From positions 186,001 through 250,000 of the forward strand of contig NZ_JAOVQN010000001.1 of the NCBI RefSeq assembly GCF_025673445.1: a stretch of DNA of 64,000 nt, read 5' to 3'. A program made the translations under genes and the position numbers. The stretch comes from Ruegeria_B marisflavi. GTDB lineage: Bacteria; Pseudomonadota; Alphaproteobacteria; Rhodobacterales; Rhodobacteraceae. Below are positions 27,545-35,418 of the stretch, one piece after another; position 1 is the stretch's first letter; the number at the start of each line of letters is the position of its first letter. Under the pieces are notes generated by a model that was not told where the DNA came from, did not search any database, and was given only the letters and a program-made list of their open reading frames with translations.

Positions 27545-28380
27545 GCCTTGGCACCCTTGGCTGGGGCCTGATCAGCAAACACATGTTCCGCCGCCGGAAA
27601 GCTACGCGCGCGCACCTCGGCGGCGTATTCGGCAATCGCCGCCTCGGCCAGCGGGCCCAGATCGGCATATCGCTTGACGAACTTCGGTTTGAACGCGGTG
27701 AAAAAGCCCAGCATGTCATCCACCACCAGGATCTGCCCGTCACACCCGGCCGAGGCCCCGATGCCGATGGTGGGAATAGCCACCTCGGCTGTGATCCGGT
27801 CGGCCAGCGTTGCGGGCACCTTCTCCAGCACGACCGAAAAAGCGCCCGCATCGGCCACCGCGCGGGCATCGGCCAGCACCGCCTGGGCCTGATCGTCGCG
27901 GCCCTGCACCTTGTATCCGCCCAGCGTGTTGACCGACTGCGGCGTTAGCCCGACATGGGCCATCACCGCAATGCCGCGCTTGACCAGGAAACGGATGGTC
28001 TCGGCCATCTCGACCCCGCCTTCCAGCTTGACCGCGCCAGCGCCGGTTTCGGCCATCAGTCGGGCGGCATTGCGGAACGCCTGCGCCGGGCCTTCCTCGT
28101 AGCTGCCGAATGGCATGTCGATGACCAGCATCGAGAGGTCCAGCCCGCGCGCCACCGCCTGACCGTGCAGGATCATCATCTCCATCGTCACGCCCAGGGT
28201 GGAACTCAGCCCGTGCAGCACCATGCCGACGCTGTCTCCCACCAGCACGAAATCGCAATGCCCATCCATCAGCCGCGCCATCGGCGTGGTATAGGCGGTC
28301 AGGCTGACCAGCGGCACACTACCCTTGCGCGCCTGGATATCCTGCGCATTGGGGGCGATCTTGCGGGCAGTTGCACTCAT
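27541..28380 (-). CDS. panB: 3-methyl-2-oxobutanoate hydroxymethyltransferase
   Basis: This 279-residue enzyme transfers a hydroxymethyl group from methylenetetrahydrofolate to 2-oxoisovalerate, the first step to pantoate. LTAYTTPMARLMD, VGDSVGMVLHG, MPFGSYEEGP and KLEGG are PanB signatures (metal-binding Asp and Lys included). I chose the ATG at 28380 because GGAGG lies 7 bases upstream and the family starts here; a longer in-frame extension to 28701 runs into the promoter of the divergent ABC operon. A palindrome lies 21-35 bases upstream. Confidence 0.95.
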   Translation of the reverse strand: MSATARKIAPNAQDIQARKGSVPLVSLTAYTTPMARLMDGHCDFVLVGDSVGMVLHGLSSTLGVTMEMMILHGQAVARGLDLSMLVIDMPFGSYEEGPAQAFRNAARLMAETGAGAVKLEGGVEMAETIRFLVKRGIAVMAHVGLTPQSVNTLGGYKVQGRDDQAQAVLADARAVADAGAFSVVLEKVPATLADRITAEVAIPTIGIGASAGCDGQILVVDDMLGFFTAFKPKFVKRYADLGPLAEAAIAEYAAEVRARSFPAAEHVFADQAPAKGAKA

Positions 28381-28400
28381 TTCCAGTCCTCCGCGGAAAA

Positions 28401-28415
28401 TGTTGCATTGCAGCA
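28401..28415. promoter_or_regulatory. Palindromic operator candidate upstream of panB
   Basis: TGTTGCATTGCAGCA is an imperfect dyad (TGCTGC-AAT-GCAACA on the other strand) in the gap between divergent panB and the ABC operon. It resembles the CTGC-N3-GCAG type of site that I recall for PhaR regulators of polyhydroxybutyrate genes in alphaproteobacteria. The link to panB is inference. Confidence 0.35.
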
Positions 28416-28549
28416 TAAGTCTTTCGCGCTCGCGGCGAAAGACCGGTTGCGCCAACAATTCCTTGATTGCCTCGAGGTTTAGGGAAACAGTGAGCCGTGA
28501 CGCGGCCGCGATGTGGCCGAACCGTTGAAACCGATGGGGGAGAGTTGGA

Positions 28550-30037
28550 ATGAAACGGATTGTAAGCCGCGGACTGGTGTCCGGTCTTGCGCTGAGTGCC
28601 GCACTTTTTGCGGGTGCCGCCTGGGCAAAGGATGACATCACCTTTGCCATGCAGCTGGAACCACCGCATCTGGACCCGACCAGCGCCGCGGCGCAGGCCA
28701 TCGACTCGGTGGTCTATGTCAACATCTTCGAGGGGCTGACCCGCTTCATGGGCGATGGATCCATCGTGCCCGCCCTGGCCGAAAGCTGGGAGATCTCGGG
28801 TGACGGAACCGTCTATACCTTCAAGCTGCACGAGGGCGTGACCTTCCATGACGGTTCGGCCATGGATGCCGAGGACGTCAAGTTCAGTCTGGACCGCGCC
28901 CGCGCCGAAGACAGCGTCAATGCGCAAAAAGCGCTGTTCGCCGGGATCGACAGCGTCGATGTGGTCGATCCGCTGACCGTCAAGGTGACCCTGAAAGAGC
29001 CCAACGGCAATTTCCTGTTCAACATGGCCTGGGGCGATGCGGTGATCGTGGCGCCCGAGAGCATCGAAAACATCAAGACCGCGCCCGTCGGCACCGGCCC
29101 CTACACGCTGGGCGAATGGGTGCAGGGCGACAAGATCGTTTTGAACCGCAATCCCGGATACTGGGGGGCGCAGCCCGCGCTGGCGAAGGCGACGTTCAAG
29201 TTCATTTCCGACCCCACCGCCGCTTTTGCCGCGATGATGGCCGAGGATGTGGATGTATCCGCCAATTTCCCGGCTCCTGAAAATTTGCCACAGTTCGAAG
29301 TCGATCCCCGTTTCACAGTGACGGTCGGGTCGAGTGAAGGCGAAACCATACTGTCCACCAATAACAAGCAACCGCCTTTCGACAACATCAAGGTGCGTCA
29401 AGCGATAGCCCATGCGATCGACCGTCAGGCGATTATCGACGGGGCGATGTTCGGATACGGAACGCCCATCGGCACCCATTTTGCACCGCACCATCCGGCC
29501 TATGTCGACCTGACCGGCCTCTCGGCCTATGATCCGGAAATGGCCAAGGCACTGCTGGCCGAGGCCGGGTTCCCGGACGGGTTCGAAACGACGCTGCACC
29601 TGCCGCCGCCCAGCTATGCGCGTCGTGGAGGAGAAATCGTTGCGGCGCAACTGGCACAGGTTGGGATCAAGGCCGAGATCATCAACGTCGAATGGGCGCA
29701 ATGGTTGGAAACGGTGTTCAAGGGTAAGAATTTTGGTCTGACCATCGTCAGCCATACTGAGCCTATGGACATCGGCATCTACGCCCGACCCGAGTACTAT
29801 TTCCAGTACGACAACCCGGCGTTTCAGGAACTGATGACCACGCTGAACTCGACCACAGATCCCGACAAACGAACGGAACTGTTGCAGCAGGCGCAACGGA
29901 TTATTTCCGAAGACTATGTGAATGGATTTTTGTTCCAGTTGGCTTGGCCGACAGTGGCCAAGGCCGGTGTACAGGGTCTGTGGGCCAATGCGCCCACCGC
30001 CGCGACCGATCTGTCGGCAATCAGCTGGTCCGAGTAA
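28550..30037 (+). CDS. ABC transporter periplasmic substrate-binding protein (peptide/solute family 5)
   Basis: This 495-residue exported protein has a signal peptide (LVSGLALSAALFAGAAWA) and the family 5 signature region YVNIFEGLTRFMGDGSIVPALAESW. Other typical stretches are TFHDGSAMDAEDVKFSLDRA, PVGTGPY and VRQAIAHAIDRQAI. Members bind di- and oligopeptides, nickel, opines or other cations; the ligand here is unknown. GGGGGAGAG lies upstream of the ATG. It heads an operon with two permeases, a double ATPase, an aldehyde dehydrogenase and a DMT transporter. Confidence 0.92.
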   Translation: MKRIVSRGLVSGLALSAALFAGAAWAKDDITFAMQLEPPHLDPTSAAAQAIDSVVYVNIFEGLTRFMGDGSIVPALAESWEISGDGTVYTFKLHEGVTFHDGSAMDAEDVKFSLDRARAEDSVNAQKALFAGIDSVDVVDPLTVKVTLKEPNGNFLFNMAWGDAVIVAPESIENIKTAPVGTGPYTLGEWVQGDKIVLNRNPGYWGAQPALAKATFKFISDPTAAFAAMMAEDVDVSANFPAPENLPQFEVDPRFTVTVGSSEGETILSTNNKQPPFDNIKVRQAIAHAIDRQAIIDGAMFGYGTPIGTHFAPHHPAYVDLTGLSAYDPEMAKALLAEAGFPDGFETTLHLPPPSYARRGGEIVAAQLAQVGIKAEIINVEWAQWLETVFKGKNFGLTIVSHTEPMDIGIYARPEYYFQYDNPAFQELMTTLNSTTDPDKRTELLQQAQRIISEDYVNGFLFQLAWPTVAKAGVQGLWANAPTAATDLSAISWSE

Positions 30038-30046
30038 GGCGCGGGA

Positions 30047-30118
30047 CCATTTTCTGACCCAGAAAATGGCTCAGAAAATCTGCGATTTTCTGGCTCGCCG
30101 CTCCGGCGGCGGGTCTTT
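30047..30118 (+). repeat. Array of stem-loops between binding-protein and permease genes
   Basis: CCATTTTCTG-ACC-CAGAAAATGG (30047-30069) is followed by CAGAAAATC-TGC-GATTTTCTG (30072-30092) and CGCCG-CTC-CGGCG (30096-30108) and then TCTTTTA. The first two stems share their arms, so alternative pairings are possible. This position is typical for elements that keep binding-protein mRNA more abundant than permease mRNA. Confidence 0.6.
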
Positions 30119-30145
30119 TATCCGAATGGGTGGCATTGACCCGGC

Positions 30146-31093
30146 ATGCTCCGCTACAGCCTGAAACGCGCGCTCTCGCTTTTGATCAGCCTGGCCGTCG
30201 CCAGCCTGGTCATCTTTGCGGTGATCGAGATCGCTCCGGGGGACCCGGCCTCGTTCATGCTGGGGGTCAACGCGCAGCCAGACACGCTGGCGGCGCTGCG
30301 CACAGAGTTGGGTCTCGATCAATCAAAGGCCGAACGTTATGTCAGCTGGATCACCGGTATGCTGCGCGGTGATTTCGGCACCTCCTACACCTATCGCACG
30401 CCTGTCTCGCAGATGATCGCAGACAGGATGTGGGTGTCGTTGCCTCTGGCGCTTTATGCGCTGGCGTTGTCGACGGCCATCGCCTTTCCTGCTGGCATCT
30501 ATGCTGCGTCACGTCGCGGCAACGTGGGTGATCTGACCGTGATGAGTGCAACCCAACTGGGTGTCGCCATTCCGAATTTCTGGTTCGCCATGATGCTGGT
30601 GCTGGTCTTCGCCATCAATCTGCGCTGGTTCAACGCGGGCGGCTTTTCCGGCTGGGACAAGGGGCTGGTAGCGGGCCTGCATTCGCTGACCCTGCCCGCC
30701 ATCGCGCTGGCCCTGCCGCAAGCCGCGATCCTGGCGCGGGTGATGCGCTCGGCGCTTCTCGATATCCTGGGCGAGGATTTCATGCGTACCGCCCGCGCCA
30801 AGGGGCTCAGCCGCCGTCAGGCGCTGTGGCGGCACGGGCTGCGCAATGCTCTGATCCCGGTGCTGACCATCATCGGGCTGCAATTCTCTTTCCTGCTGGC
30901 GGGGTCGATCATCATCGAACAGGTGTTCTATCTTCCCGGCCTTGGTCGGCTGGTGTTCCAGTCCATTTCCTCCCGTGACCTGATCGTTGTGGAATCGGTC
31001 GTCATGCTGCTGGTCTTTGCGGTGATCACCGTCAATTTTCTGGTTGATCTGGCCTATGCAGCCGTCGATCCGCGCCTGAGGTCCCGAACATGA
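30146..31093 (+). CDS. ABC transporter permease (DppB type)
   Basis: This 315-residue inner-membrane protein has about six membrane helices. The N-terminus LRYSLKRALSLLISLAVASLVIF and the DPASFMLG segment are typical of DppB/OppB permeases. The ATPase-contact loop reads DFMRTARAKGLSRRQALWRHGLRNALIPV, the EAA motif of this class. It forms the pore with the next gene, whose ATG overlaps its stop. The ribosome-binding site before 30146 is weak, in keeping with lower expression than the binding protein. Confidence 0.93.
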   Translation: MLRYSLKRALSLLISLAVASLVIFAVIEIAPGDPASFMLGVNAQPDTLAALRTELGLDQSKAERYVSWITGMLRGDFGTSYTYRTPVSQMIADRMWVSLPLALYALALSTAIAFPAGIYAASRRGNVGDLTVMSATQLGVAIPNFWFAMMLVLVFAINLRWFNAGGFSGWDKGLVAGLHSLTLPAIALALPQAAILARVMRSALLDILGEDFMRTARAKGLSRRQALWRHGLRNALIPVLTIIGLQFSFLLAGSIIIEQVFYLPGLGRLVFQSISSRDLIVVESVVMLLVFAVITVNFLVDLAYAAVDPRLRSRT

Positions 31094-31905
31094 GCCGCAA
31101 CCTGATCCTGGGCGCGGGCTTGTCTTCGCTGGTGGTGCTGGCCGCGCTCCTCTCGTTCGTCTGGACGCCCTATGACTACGCCGCGCTGAACATTCCGGCC
31201 AAGCTGCAAACCCCGAATGCGCAGCACTGGTTCGGCACCGACCATTTCGGGCGCGACATGTTCTCCATGATCATGGTCGGCGCGCGAACCTCGATCGCGG
31301 TGGCCCTGCTTGCAGTGGGCATCGGCATGAGCCTGGGCGTGCCCCTGGGCCTGGCGGCCGCGGCGCGCAAGGGGTCGTGGCTGGACGAGCTGATCATGCG
31401 CGGCAACGATCTGGTCTTTGCCTTCCCCTCGCTGGTGATCGCGATCCTGATCACCGCCGTGTTCGGCGCCGGGGCTGTCAACGCCATTATCGCTATAGGC
31501 ATCTTCAACATCCCGGTCTTTGCCCGCATCACCCGTGGCGCCGCGCTGAGCCTGTGGGAACGCGAGTTCATCATGGCCGCGCGCGTCGCGGGCAAGGGCG
31601 CGGCGCGTATCTCGGCCGAGCACATCCTGCCCAACGTGGCCAACCTGCTGATCGTGCAGGGCACCATTCAGTTCTCGCTGGGCATCCTGGCCGAAGCGGG
31701 GCTGAGCTATGTCGGCCTTGGCGCGCAGCCGCCGACTCCCAGTTGGGGCCGGATGCTGGCCGATGCTCAGACCATGGTCAGCTTTGCCCCGCATCTGGCT
31801 TTGATTCCGGGGTTTGCCATCATCCTGACCGTGCTCGGGCTGAACCTGATGGGCGACGGTCTGCGCGACTGGCTCGACCCGCGCATCCGGGTGGCCCGGT
31901 CATGA
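31090..31905 (+). CDS. ABC transporter permease (DppC type)
   Basis: This 271-residue second channel subunit has about six membrane segments. It shows HWFGTDHFGRDMFSMIMVGAR, a standard DppC/OppC signature, the ATPase-contact loop EFIMAARVAGKGAARISAEH and a C-terminal LNLMGDGLRDWLDPR. The start overlaps the previous stop (ATGA) and its own stop overlaps the start of the ATPase gene, so the three are translated as a unit. Confidence 0.93.
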   Translation: MSRNLILGAGLSSLVVLAALLSFVWTPYDYAALNIPAKLQTPNAQHWFGTDHFGRDMFSMIMVGARTSIAVALLAVGIGMSLGVPLGLAAAARKGSWLDELIMRGNDLVFAFPSLVIAILITAVFGAGAVNAIIAIGIFNIPVFARITRGAALSLWEREFIMAARVAGKGAARISAEHILPNVANLLIVQGTIQFSLGILAEAGLSYVGLGAQPPTPSWGRMLADAQTMVSFAPHLALIPGFAIILTVLGLNLMGDGLRDWLDPRIRVARS

Positions 31906-33503
31906 GCCTGTTGCAGATCAAGGACCTGTCATTGTCGATCCACGGGATCGAGATTCTGCGACGGGTCAACCTGACCATCGCTCCGGGCGAAATCGTGGCC
32001 GTCACCGGCGAAAGCGGGTCGGGCAAGTCGATGACGGCCCTGGCGGTGATGCAACTGATGCCCAATGGCAGCACGGCAACCGGGTCCATCCTGCTGGACG
32101 GCGAAGAGGTGCTCGACCTGCCCGAGGATCGGATGTGCCAGTTGCGCGGGGCCTCGGTTGGAATGGTGTTTCAGGAACCGATGACGGCGCTGAACCCGGT
32201 CAAGACCATTGGCGATCAGGTCATGGAAACGATCCTGATCCACCGGGCCATGCCCCGCGACAAGGCCGAGGAACGCGCGCGCGAGGTACTAGCGCGCGTG
32301 GGTCTGCCCCCCGAACGCTATCCGCTCGGCCGGTATCCGCATGAACTGTCGGGCGGTCAGAGGCAAAGGGTGGTGATCGCTATGGCGATTGCCCTGCGCC
32401 CAAGGCTGCTGATCGCGGATGAGCCGACGACGGCGCTGGACGTGACCACGCAGGCACAGATATTCGACCTGATCAAAGGTCTGGTCCGCGAGTACGGCAT
32501 GGGCATGCTGATGATCACCCATGACCTCGCGGTTGTCGCCGATATGGCCGATCACATCGCCGTCATGCGACATGGTGAAGTGGTCGAAACCGCTCCAACC
32601 CGCCAATTGCTGACCGGGATGACGCATCCCTATACCAAGATGCTGTTCGCGGCATCAGAGCATCAGGTCACCTTGCCCGAATCAGGCAGCCAAGTGCCCT
32701 TGCTGGCTGTGGCCAATGTCGTTCGCGACTACCCGTTGCCACGCACAAGCCTTTTTGCACGACCGGGTCAACATCGTGCCGTGGACCATGTCAGCTTTAC
32801 CCTGCACCAAGGAGAGCGTCTGGGTTTGGTCGGAGAATCCGGTTGCGGCAAGTCTACCCTGACCCGTGCGATCCTGGGATTGCAGCCGGTGCAAGCCGGC
32901 CATATCCTGCTGGATGGTCAACCGGTCTATACCGGCAACAAGGCCAATCTGGCAGTCCGCCGCAAGATGCAGGTGGTGTTTCAGGACCCATACGGGAGCT
33001 TCAATCCGCGCCACCGGGTCGACCGGCTGGTGACCGAACCCTTTCACCTTTTGGAACATCCTCCAGTGGGCTCGGAAAGGCGCGATCGTATTGCCGAGAT
33101 GCTGACCGCGGTCGGTCTGTCACCCGACGACTCGGGCAAGTACATTCATGAATTCTCCGGCGGCCAGCGCCAGCGGATCGCCATTGCGCGTGCGCTGATC
33201 ATCCGCCCACAACTCATCCTGTTCGACGAAGCGGTTTCGGCGCTTGACGTTTCGGTGCGTGCGCAGATTCTCGACCTGCTGGCCGATCTGTGTGCAACTT
33301 ATGACCTGACCTATCTGTTCATCAGCCACGACCTGAGTGTTGTCCGGACGATCACCGACCGGGTGATGGTCATGCAGGCGGGCCGTATCGTTGAGCAGGG
33401 TGAGACAGAACAGGTCTTTTCGGACCCGCAGCACCCTTACACCGAGGCACTGATCGCTGCCGCACCAAAATTGCCCCACCGTCGTCCGATGAATGCCCGA
33501 TGA
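31902..33503 (+). CDS. ABC transporter ATPase, two nucleotide-binding domains fused
   Basis: This 533-residue protein joins the DppD- and DppF-like ATPases in one chain. Domain 1 (about 1-260) has GESGSGKS, LSGGQRQRV and ADEPTTALD; domain 2 (about 265-533) has GESGCGKS, FSGGQRQRIAIARA and FDEAVSALD. All Walker and signature residues are present in both halves, except that domain 2 has Ala for Pro after the Walker B Glu. The ATG at 31902 overlaps the previous stop (ATGA), which sets the start; a longer frame upstream is an out-of-frame shadow of the permease. Confidence 0.94.
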   Translation: MSLLQIKDLSLSIHGIEILRRVNLTIAPGEIVAVTGESGSGKSMTALAVMQLMPNGSTATGSILLDGEEVLDLPEDRMCQLRGASVGMVFQEPMTALNPVKTIGDQVMETILIHRAMPRDKAEERAREVLARVGLPPERYPLGRYPHELSGGQRQRVVIAMAIALRPRLLIADEPTTALDVTTQAQIFDLIKGLVREYGMGMLMITHDLAVVADMADHIAVMRHGEVVETAPTRQLLTGMTHPYTKMLFAASEHQVTLPESGSQVPLLAVANVVRDYPLPRTSLFARPGQHRAVDHVSFTLHQGERLGLVGESGCGKSTLTRAILGLQPVQAGHILLDGQPVYTGNKANLAVRRKMQVVFQDPYGSFNPRHRVDRLVTEPFHLLEHPPVGSERRDRIAEMLTAVGLSPDDSGKYIHEFSGGQRQRIAIARALIIRPQLILFDEAVSALDVSVRAQILDLLADLCATYDLTYLFISHDLSVVRTITDRVMVMQAGRIVEQGETEQVFSDPQHPYTEALIAAAPKLPHRRPMNAR

Positions 33504-35416
33504 TCGTTCTCACCCGCATCCGCCGAGAGGAAAGCACGGATCTCATCGCGGCGATGGTTTCCTATCTGGCAGAGGTTGCGCCAGGGGTGCCGTTGCCGGT
33601 CGAGGAAATGGCGATGCGCCATTGGCGCGATACGGGCAGGATCGCTTATTGGATAATTCATCAGGGTTGGCGAGTTGGGTTTGCCCTGGTTCACATCCAT
33701 CCCTGCGGACAACGGGAACTCGCCGAATACACTGTGCTCCCACCATTTCGCCGACAGGGTTTGGGCAAACAAGCCGCGCATTTGATCTTCGCCCTTCATC
33801 CCGGGAGATGGCGCTTAGGAGTCGCCTTGGGTTCGGTCGGGGCGGATGGGTTCTGGCAAGCGTGCCTTGCTGAGATGCAGGGGGTTGCCAATCTGCGCCG
33901 GTGCCCTCCAATTACACCGCATCAGGGTTACAGTTACGCTTTTTACTTCGGAAAGGAGACCGATATGTCCCTCCCTCTCTGGTTTGATCCCTCTCTTTGC
34001 CTAGTTGGCGGAACCTGGCAGCCGCCACATGGTGGTGCGACACTTCCTTTGGTCAATCCGTCCGACGGGTCGGAAATCTGTCAGATCGCGCGTGGTGGTG
34101 TCACCGATATCGATGCCGCTGTTGCTGCGGCCGATGCGGCATTAAATGGCCATTGGGGCCGGATGACCGCAACCGAACGCGGCCGAATCCTGACGCGCCT
34201 CGGCCAGCTGGTGCTTGAACGGGTCGAGGAATTGGCGGTGATTGAGGCCGCTGACGTGGGTAAGCCGTTGACCCAGGCACGCGCCGACGCCGTGGCGCTG
34301 GCCCGCTACTGTGAGTTCTACGGAGGCGCCGCCGACAAGGTGATGGGCGAGACGATCCCCTATCTGGATGGCTATACCGTCTATACCCTGCGCGAGCCAC
34401 ACGGGGTCACCGGCCATATTGTGCCCTGGAACTATCCGATGCAGATCATCGGCCGCTCGGTCGGGGCGGCACTGGCCATGGGAAATGCCTGCGTTCTGAA
34501 ACCGGCGGAAGAGGCCTGTCTGACCGCGCTGGCCTTTGCCGATCTGGCGATGCAGGCGGGGCTGCCTGCAGGCGCGCTGAACGTGGTGCCGGGACTGGGC
34601 GCCGAAGCGGGCGCGGCGCTCTCTGGTCATCCGGGCGTGCATCATATCTCGTTCACCGGATCAGTCGCCACAGGCGCGCTGGTGCAACAGGCGGCCGGGC
34701 GCAACGTGGTGCCGGTGACGCTGGAACTGGGGGGCAAGTCGCCGCAACTGGTATTCGACGATGCCGATCTGGATGCCGCGCTGCCATTCCTGGTGAATGC
34801 GGGGTGTCAGAATGCCGGACAGACCTGCTCTGCCTCTTCCCGCATCCTTGCGCAGCGTGGCGTCTATGAAGTGGTCAAGGCGCGCATGGCTGCGGCCTAT
34901 GCCGACCTGACCGTCGGCCCCGCGATTGAGGATCTGCGGGTGGGACCACTGATCTCGACCCGGCAAAAGGAGATCGTGACCGGGTTTCTGGGCAAGGGCG
35001 CCGACCTGACCATCGCAGCGCAGGGCCGGATCGTGGATCACGCCCCGGCGTCGGGGGCTTATGTCCGACCGACGCTGTTCGCCGATGTGCCTCCAGATCA
35101 TGCGCTGGCACAGGACGAAATCTTTGGCCCGGTGCAGGTCCTGATCCCCTTTGACACCGAGGAAGAGGCAATCGAAATCGCAAACAGCACCGATTATGGC
35201 CTTGTCGCCAGTATCTGGTGCCGTGACGGCGCGCGCCAGATGCGGTTGGCCAAACGGCTTCGGGCGGGCCAGGTCTTTATCAACAATTACGGTGCTGGTG
35301 GCGGGGTTGAACTGCCTTTTGGCGGGGTTGGCAAGTCCGGCCATGGCCGGGAAAAGGGGTTCGAAGCGCTTTACGGTTTCTCTCAACTCAAGACCGTCGC
35401 CGCGCGGCACGGCTGA
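33500..35416 (+). CDS. GNAT acetyltransferase domain fused in frame to aldehyde dehydrogenase
   Basis: A single 638-residue reading frame without a stop. Residues about 1-153 are a GNAT N-acetyltransferase with the acetyl-CoA motif VLPPFRRQGLGKQA. From residue 156 a complete aldehyde dehydrogenase begins (MSLPLWFDPSL), with TLELGGKSPQ and the catalytic cysteine in NAGQTCSASS. The ATG at 33500 overlaps the ATPase stop (ATGA). At the junction there is a strong ribosome-binding site and a second ATG (33965), so the cell may make both the fusion and the free dehydrogenase. A lost stop codon between two former genes is the simplest origin. The substrates are unknown. Confidence 0.75.
   Translation: MIVLTRIRREESTDLIAAMVSYLAEVAPGVPLPVEEMAMRHWRDTGRIAYWIIHQGWRVGFALVHIHPCGQRELAEYTVLPPFRRQGLGKQAAHLIFALHPGRWRLGVALGSVGADGFWQACLAEMQGVANLRRCPPITPHQGYSYAFYFGKETDMSLPLWFDPSLCLVGGTWQPPHGGATLPLVNPSDGSEICQIARGGVTDIDAAVAAADAALNGHWGRMTATERGRILTRLGQLVLERVEELAVIEAADVGKPLTQARADAVALARYCEFYGGAADKVMGETIPYLDGYTVYTLREPHGVTGHIVPWNYPMQIIGRSVGAALAMGNACVLKPAEEACLTALAFADLAMQAGLPAGALNVVPGLGAEAGAALSGHPGVHHISFTGSVATGALVQQAAGRNVVPVTLELGGKSPQLVFDDADLDAALPFLVNAGCQNAGQTCSASSRILAQRGVYEVVKARMAAAYADLTVGPAIEDLRVGPLISTRQKEIVTGFLGKGADLTIAAQGRIVDHAPASGAYVRPTLFADVPPDHALAQDEIFGPVQVLIPFDTEEEAIEIANSTDYGLVASIWCRDGARQMRLAKRLRAGQVFINNYGAGGGVELPFGGVGKSGHGREKGFEALYGFSQLKTVAARHG
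33953..33967 (+). promoter_or_regulatory. Internal ribosome-binding site and ATG at the GNAT-dehydrogenase junction
   Basis: AAGGAG at 33953-33958 lies 6 bases before ATG at 33965, inside the open frame, exactly where a free-standing aldehyde dehydrogenase would start. This is as strong as any ribosome-binding site in the operon. Confidence 0.75.
33965..35416 (+). CDS. NAD-dependent aldehyde dehydrogenase (product of the internal start)
   Basis: This 483-residue product would start at the internal ATG and is a full-length member of the aldehyde dehydrogenase superfamily. The NAD-binding and active-site landmarks are VTGHIVPWNYPMQI, FTGSVATG, the general-base Glu in TLELGGKSP, Cys in NAGQTCSASS, and EIFGPV. 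The closest types by eye are betaine- and aminobutyraldehyde-like dehydrogenases. It oxidises an aldehyde, possibly derived from the imported solute of the same operon (inference). This entry is an alternative product of the frame at 33500-35416, not an extra gene. Confidence 0.8.
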   Translation: MSLPLWFDPSLCLVGGTWQPPHGGATLPLVNPSDGSEICQIARGGVTDIDAAVAAADAALNGHWGRMTATERGRILTRLGQLVLERVEELAVIEAADVGKPLTQARADAVALARYCEFYGGAADKVMGETIPYLDGYTVYTLREPHGVTGHIVPWNYPMQIIGRSVGAALAMGNACVLKPAEEACLTALAFADLAMQAGLPAGALNVVPGLGAEAGAALSGHPGVHHISFTGSVATGALVQQAAGRNVVPVTLELGGKSPQLVFDDADLDAALPFLVNAGCQNAGQTCSASSRILAQRGVYEVVKARMAAAYADLTVGPAIEDLRVGPLISTRQKEIVTGFLGKGADLTIAAQGRIVDHAPASGAYVRPTLFADVPPDHALAQDEIFGPVQVLIPFDTEEEAIEIANSTDYGLVASIWCRDGARQMRLAKRLRAGQVFINNYGAGGGVELPFGGVGKSGHGREKGFEALYGFSQLKTVAARHG

Positions 35417-35418
35417 CG

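Noticed and set aside
28319..29896. A 525-codon minus-strand frame across the binding-protein gene
   Set aside because: It overlaps panB and the binding-protein gene, both with strong family matches, and its product has no recognisable domain.
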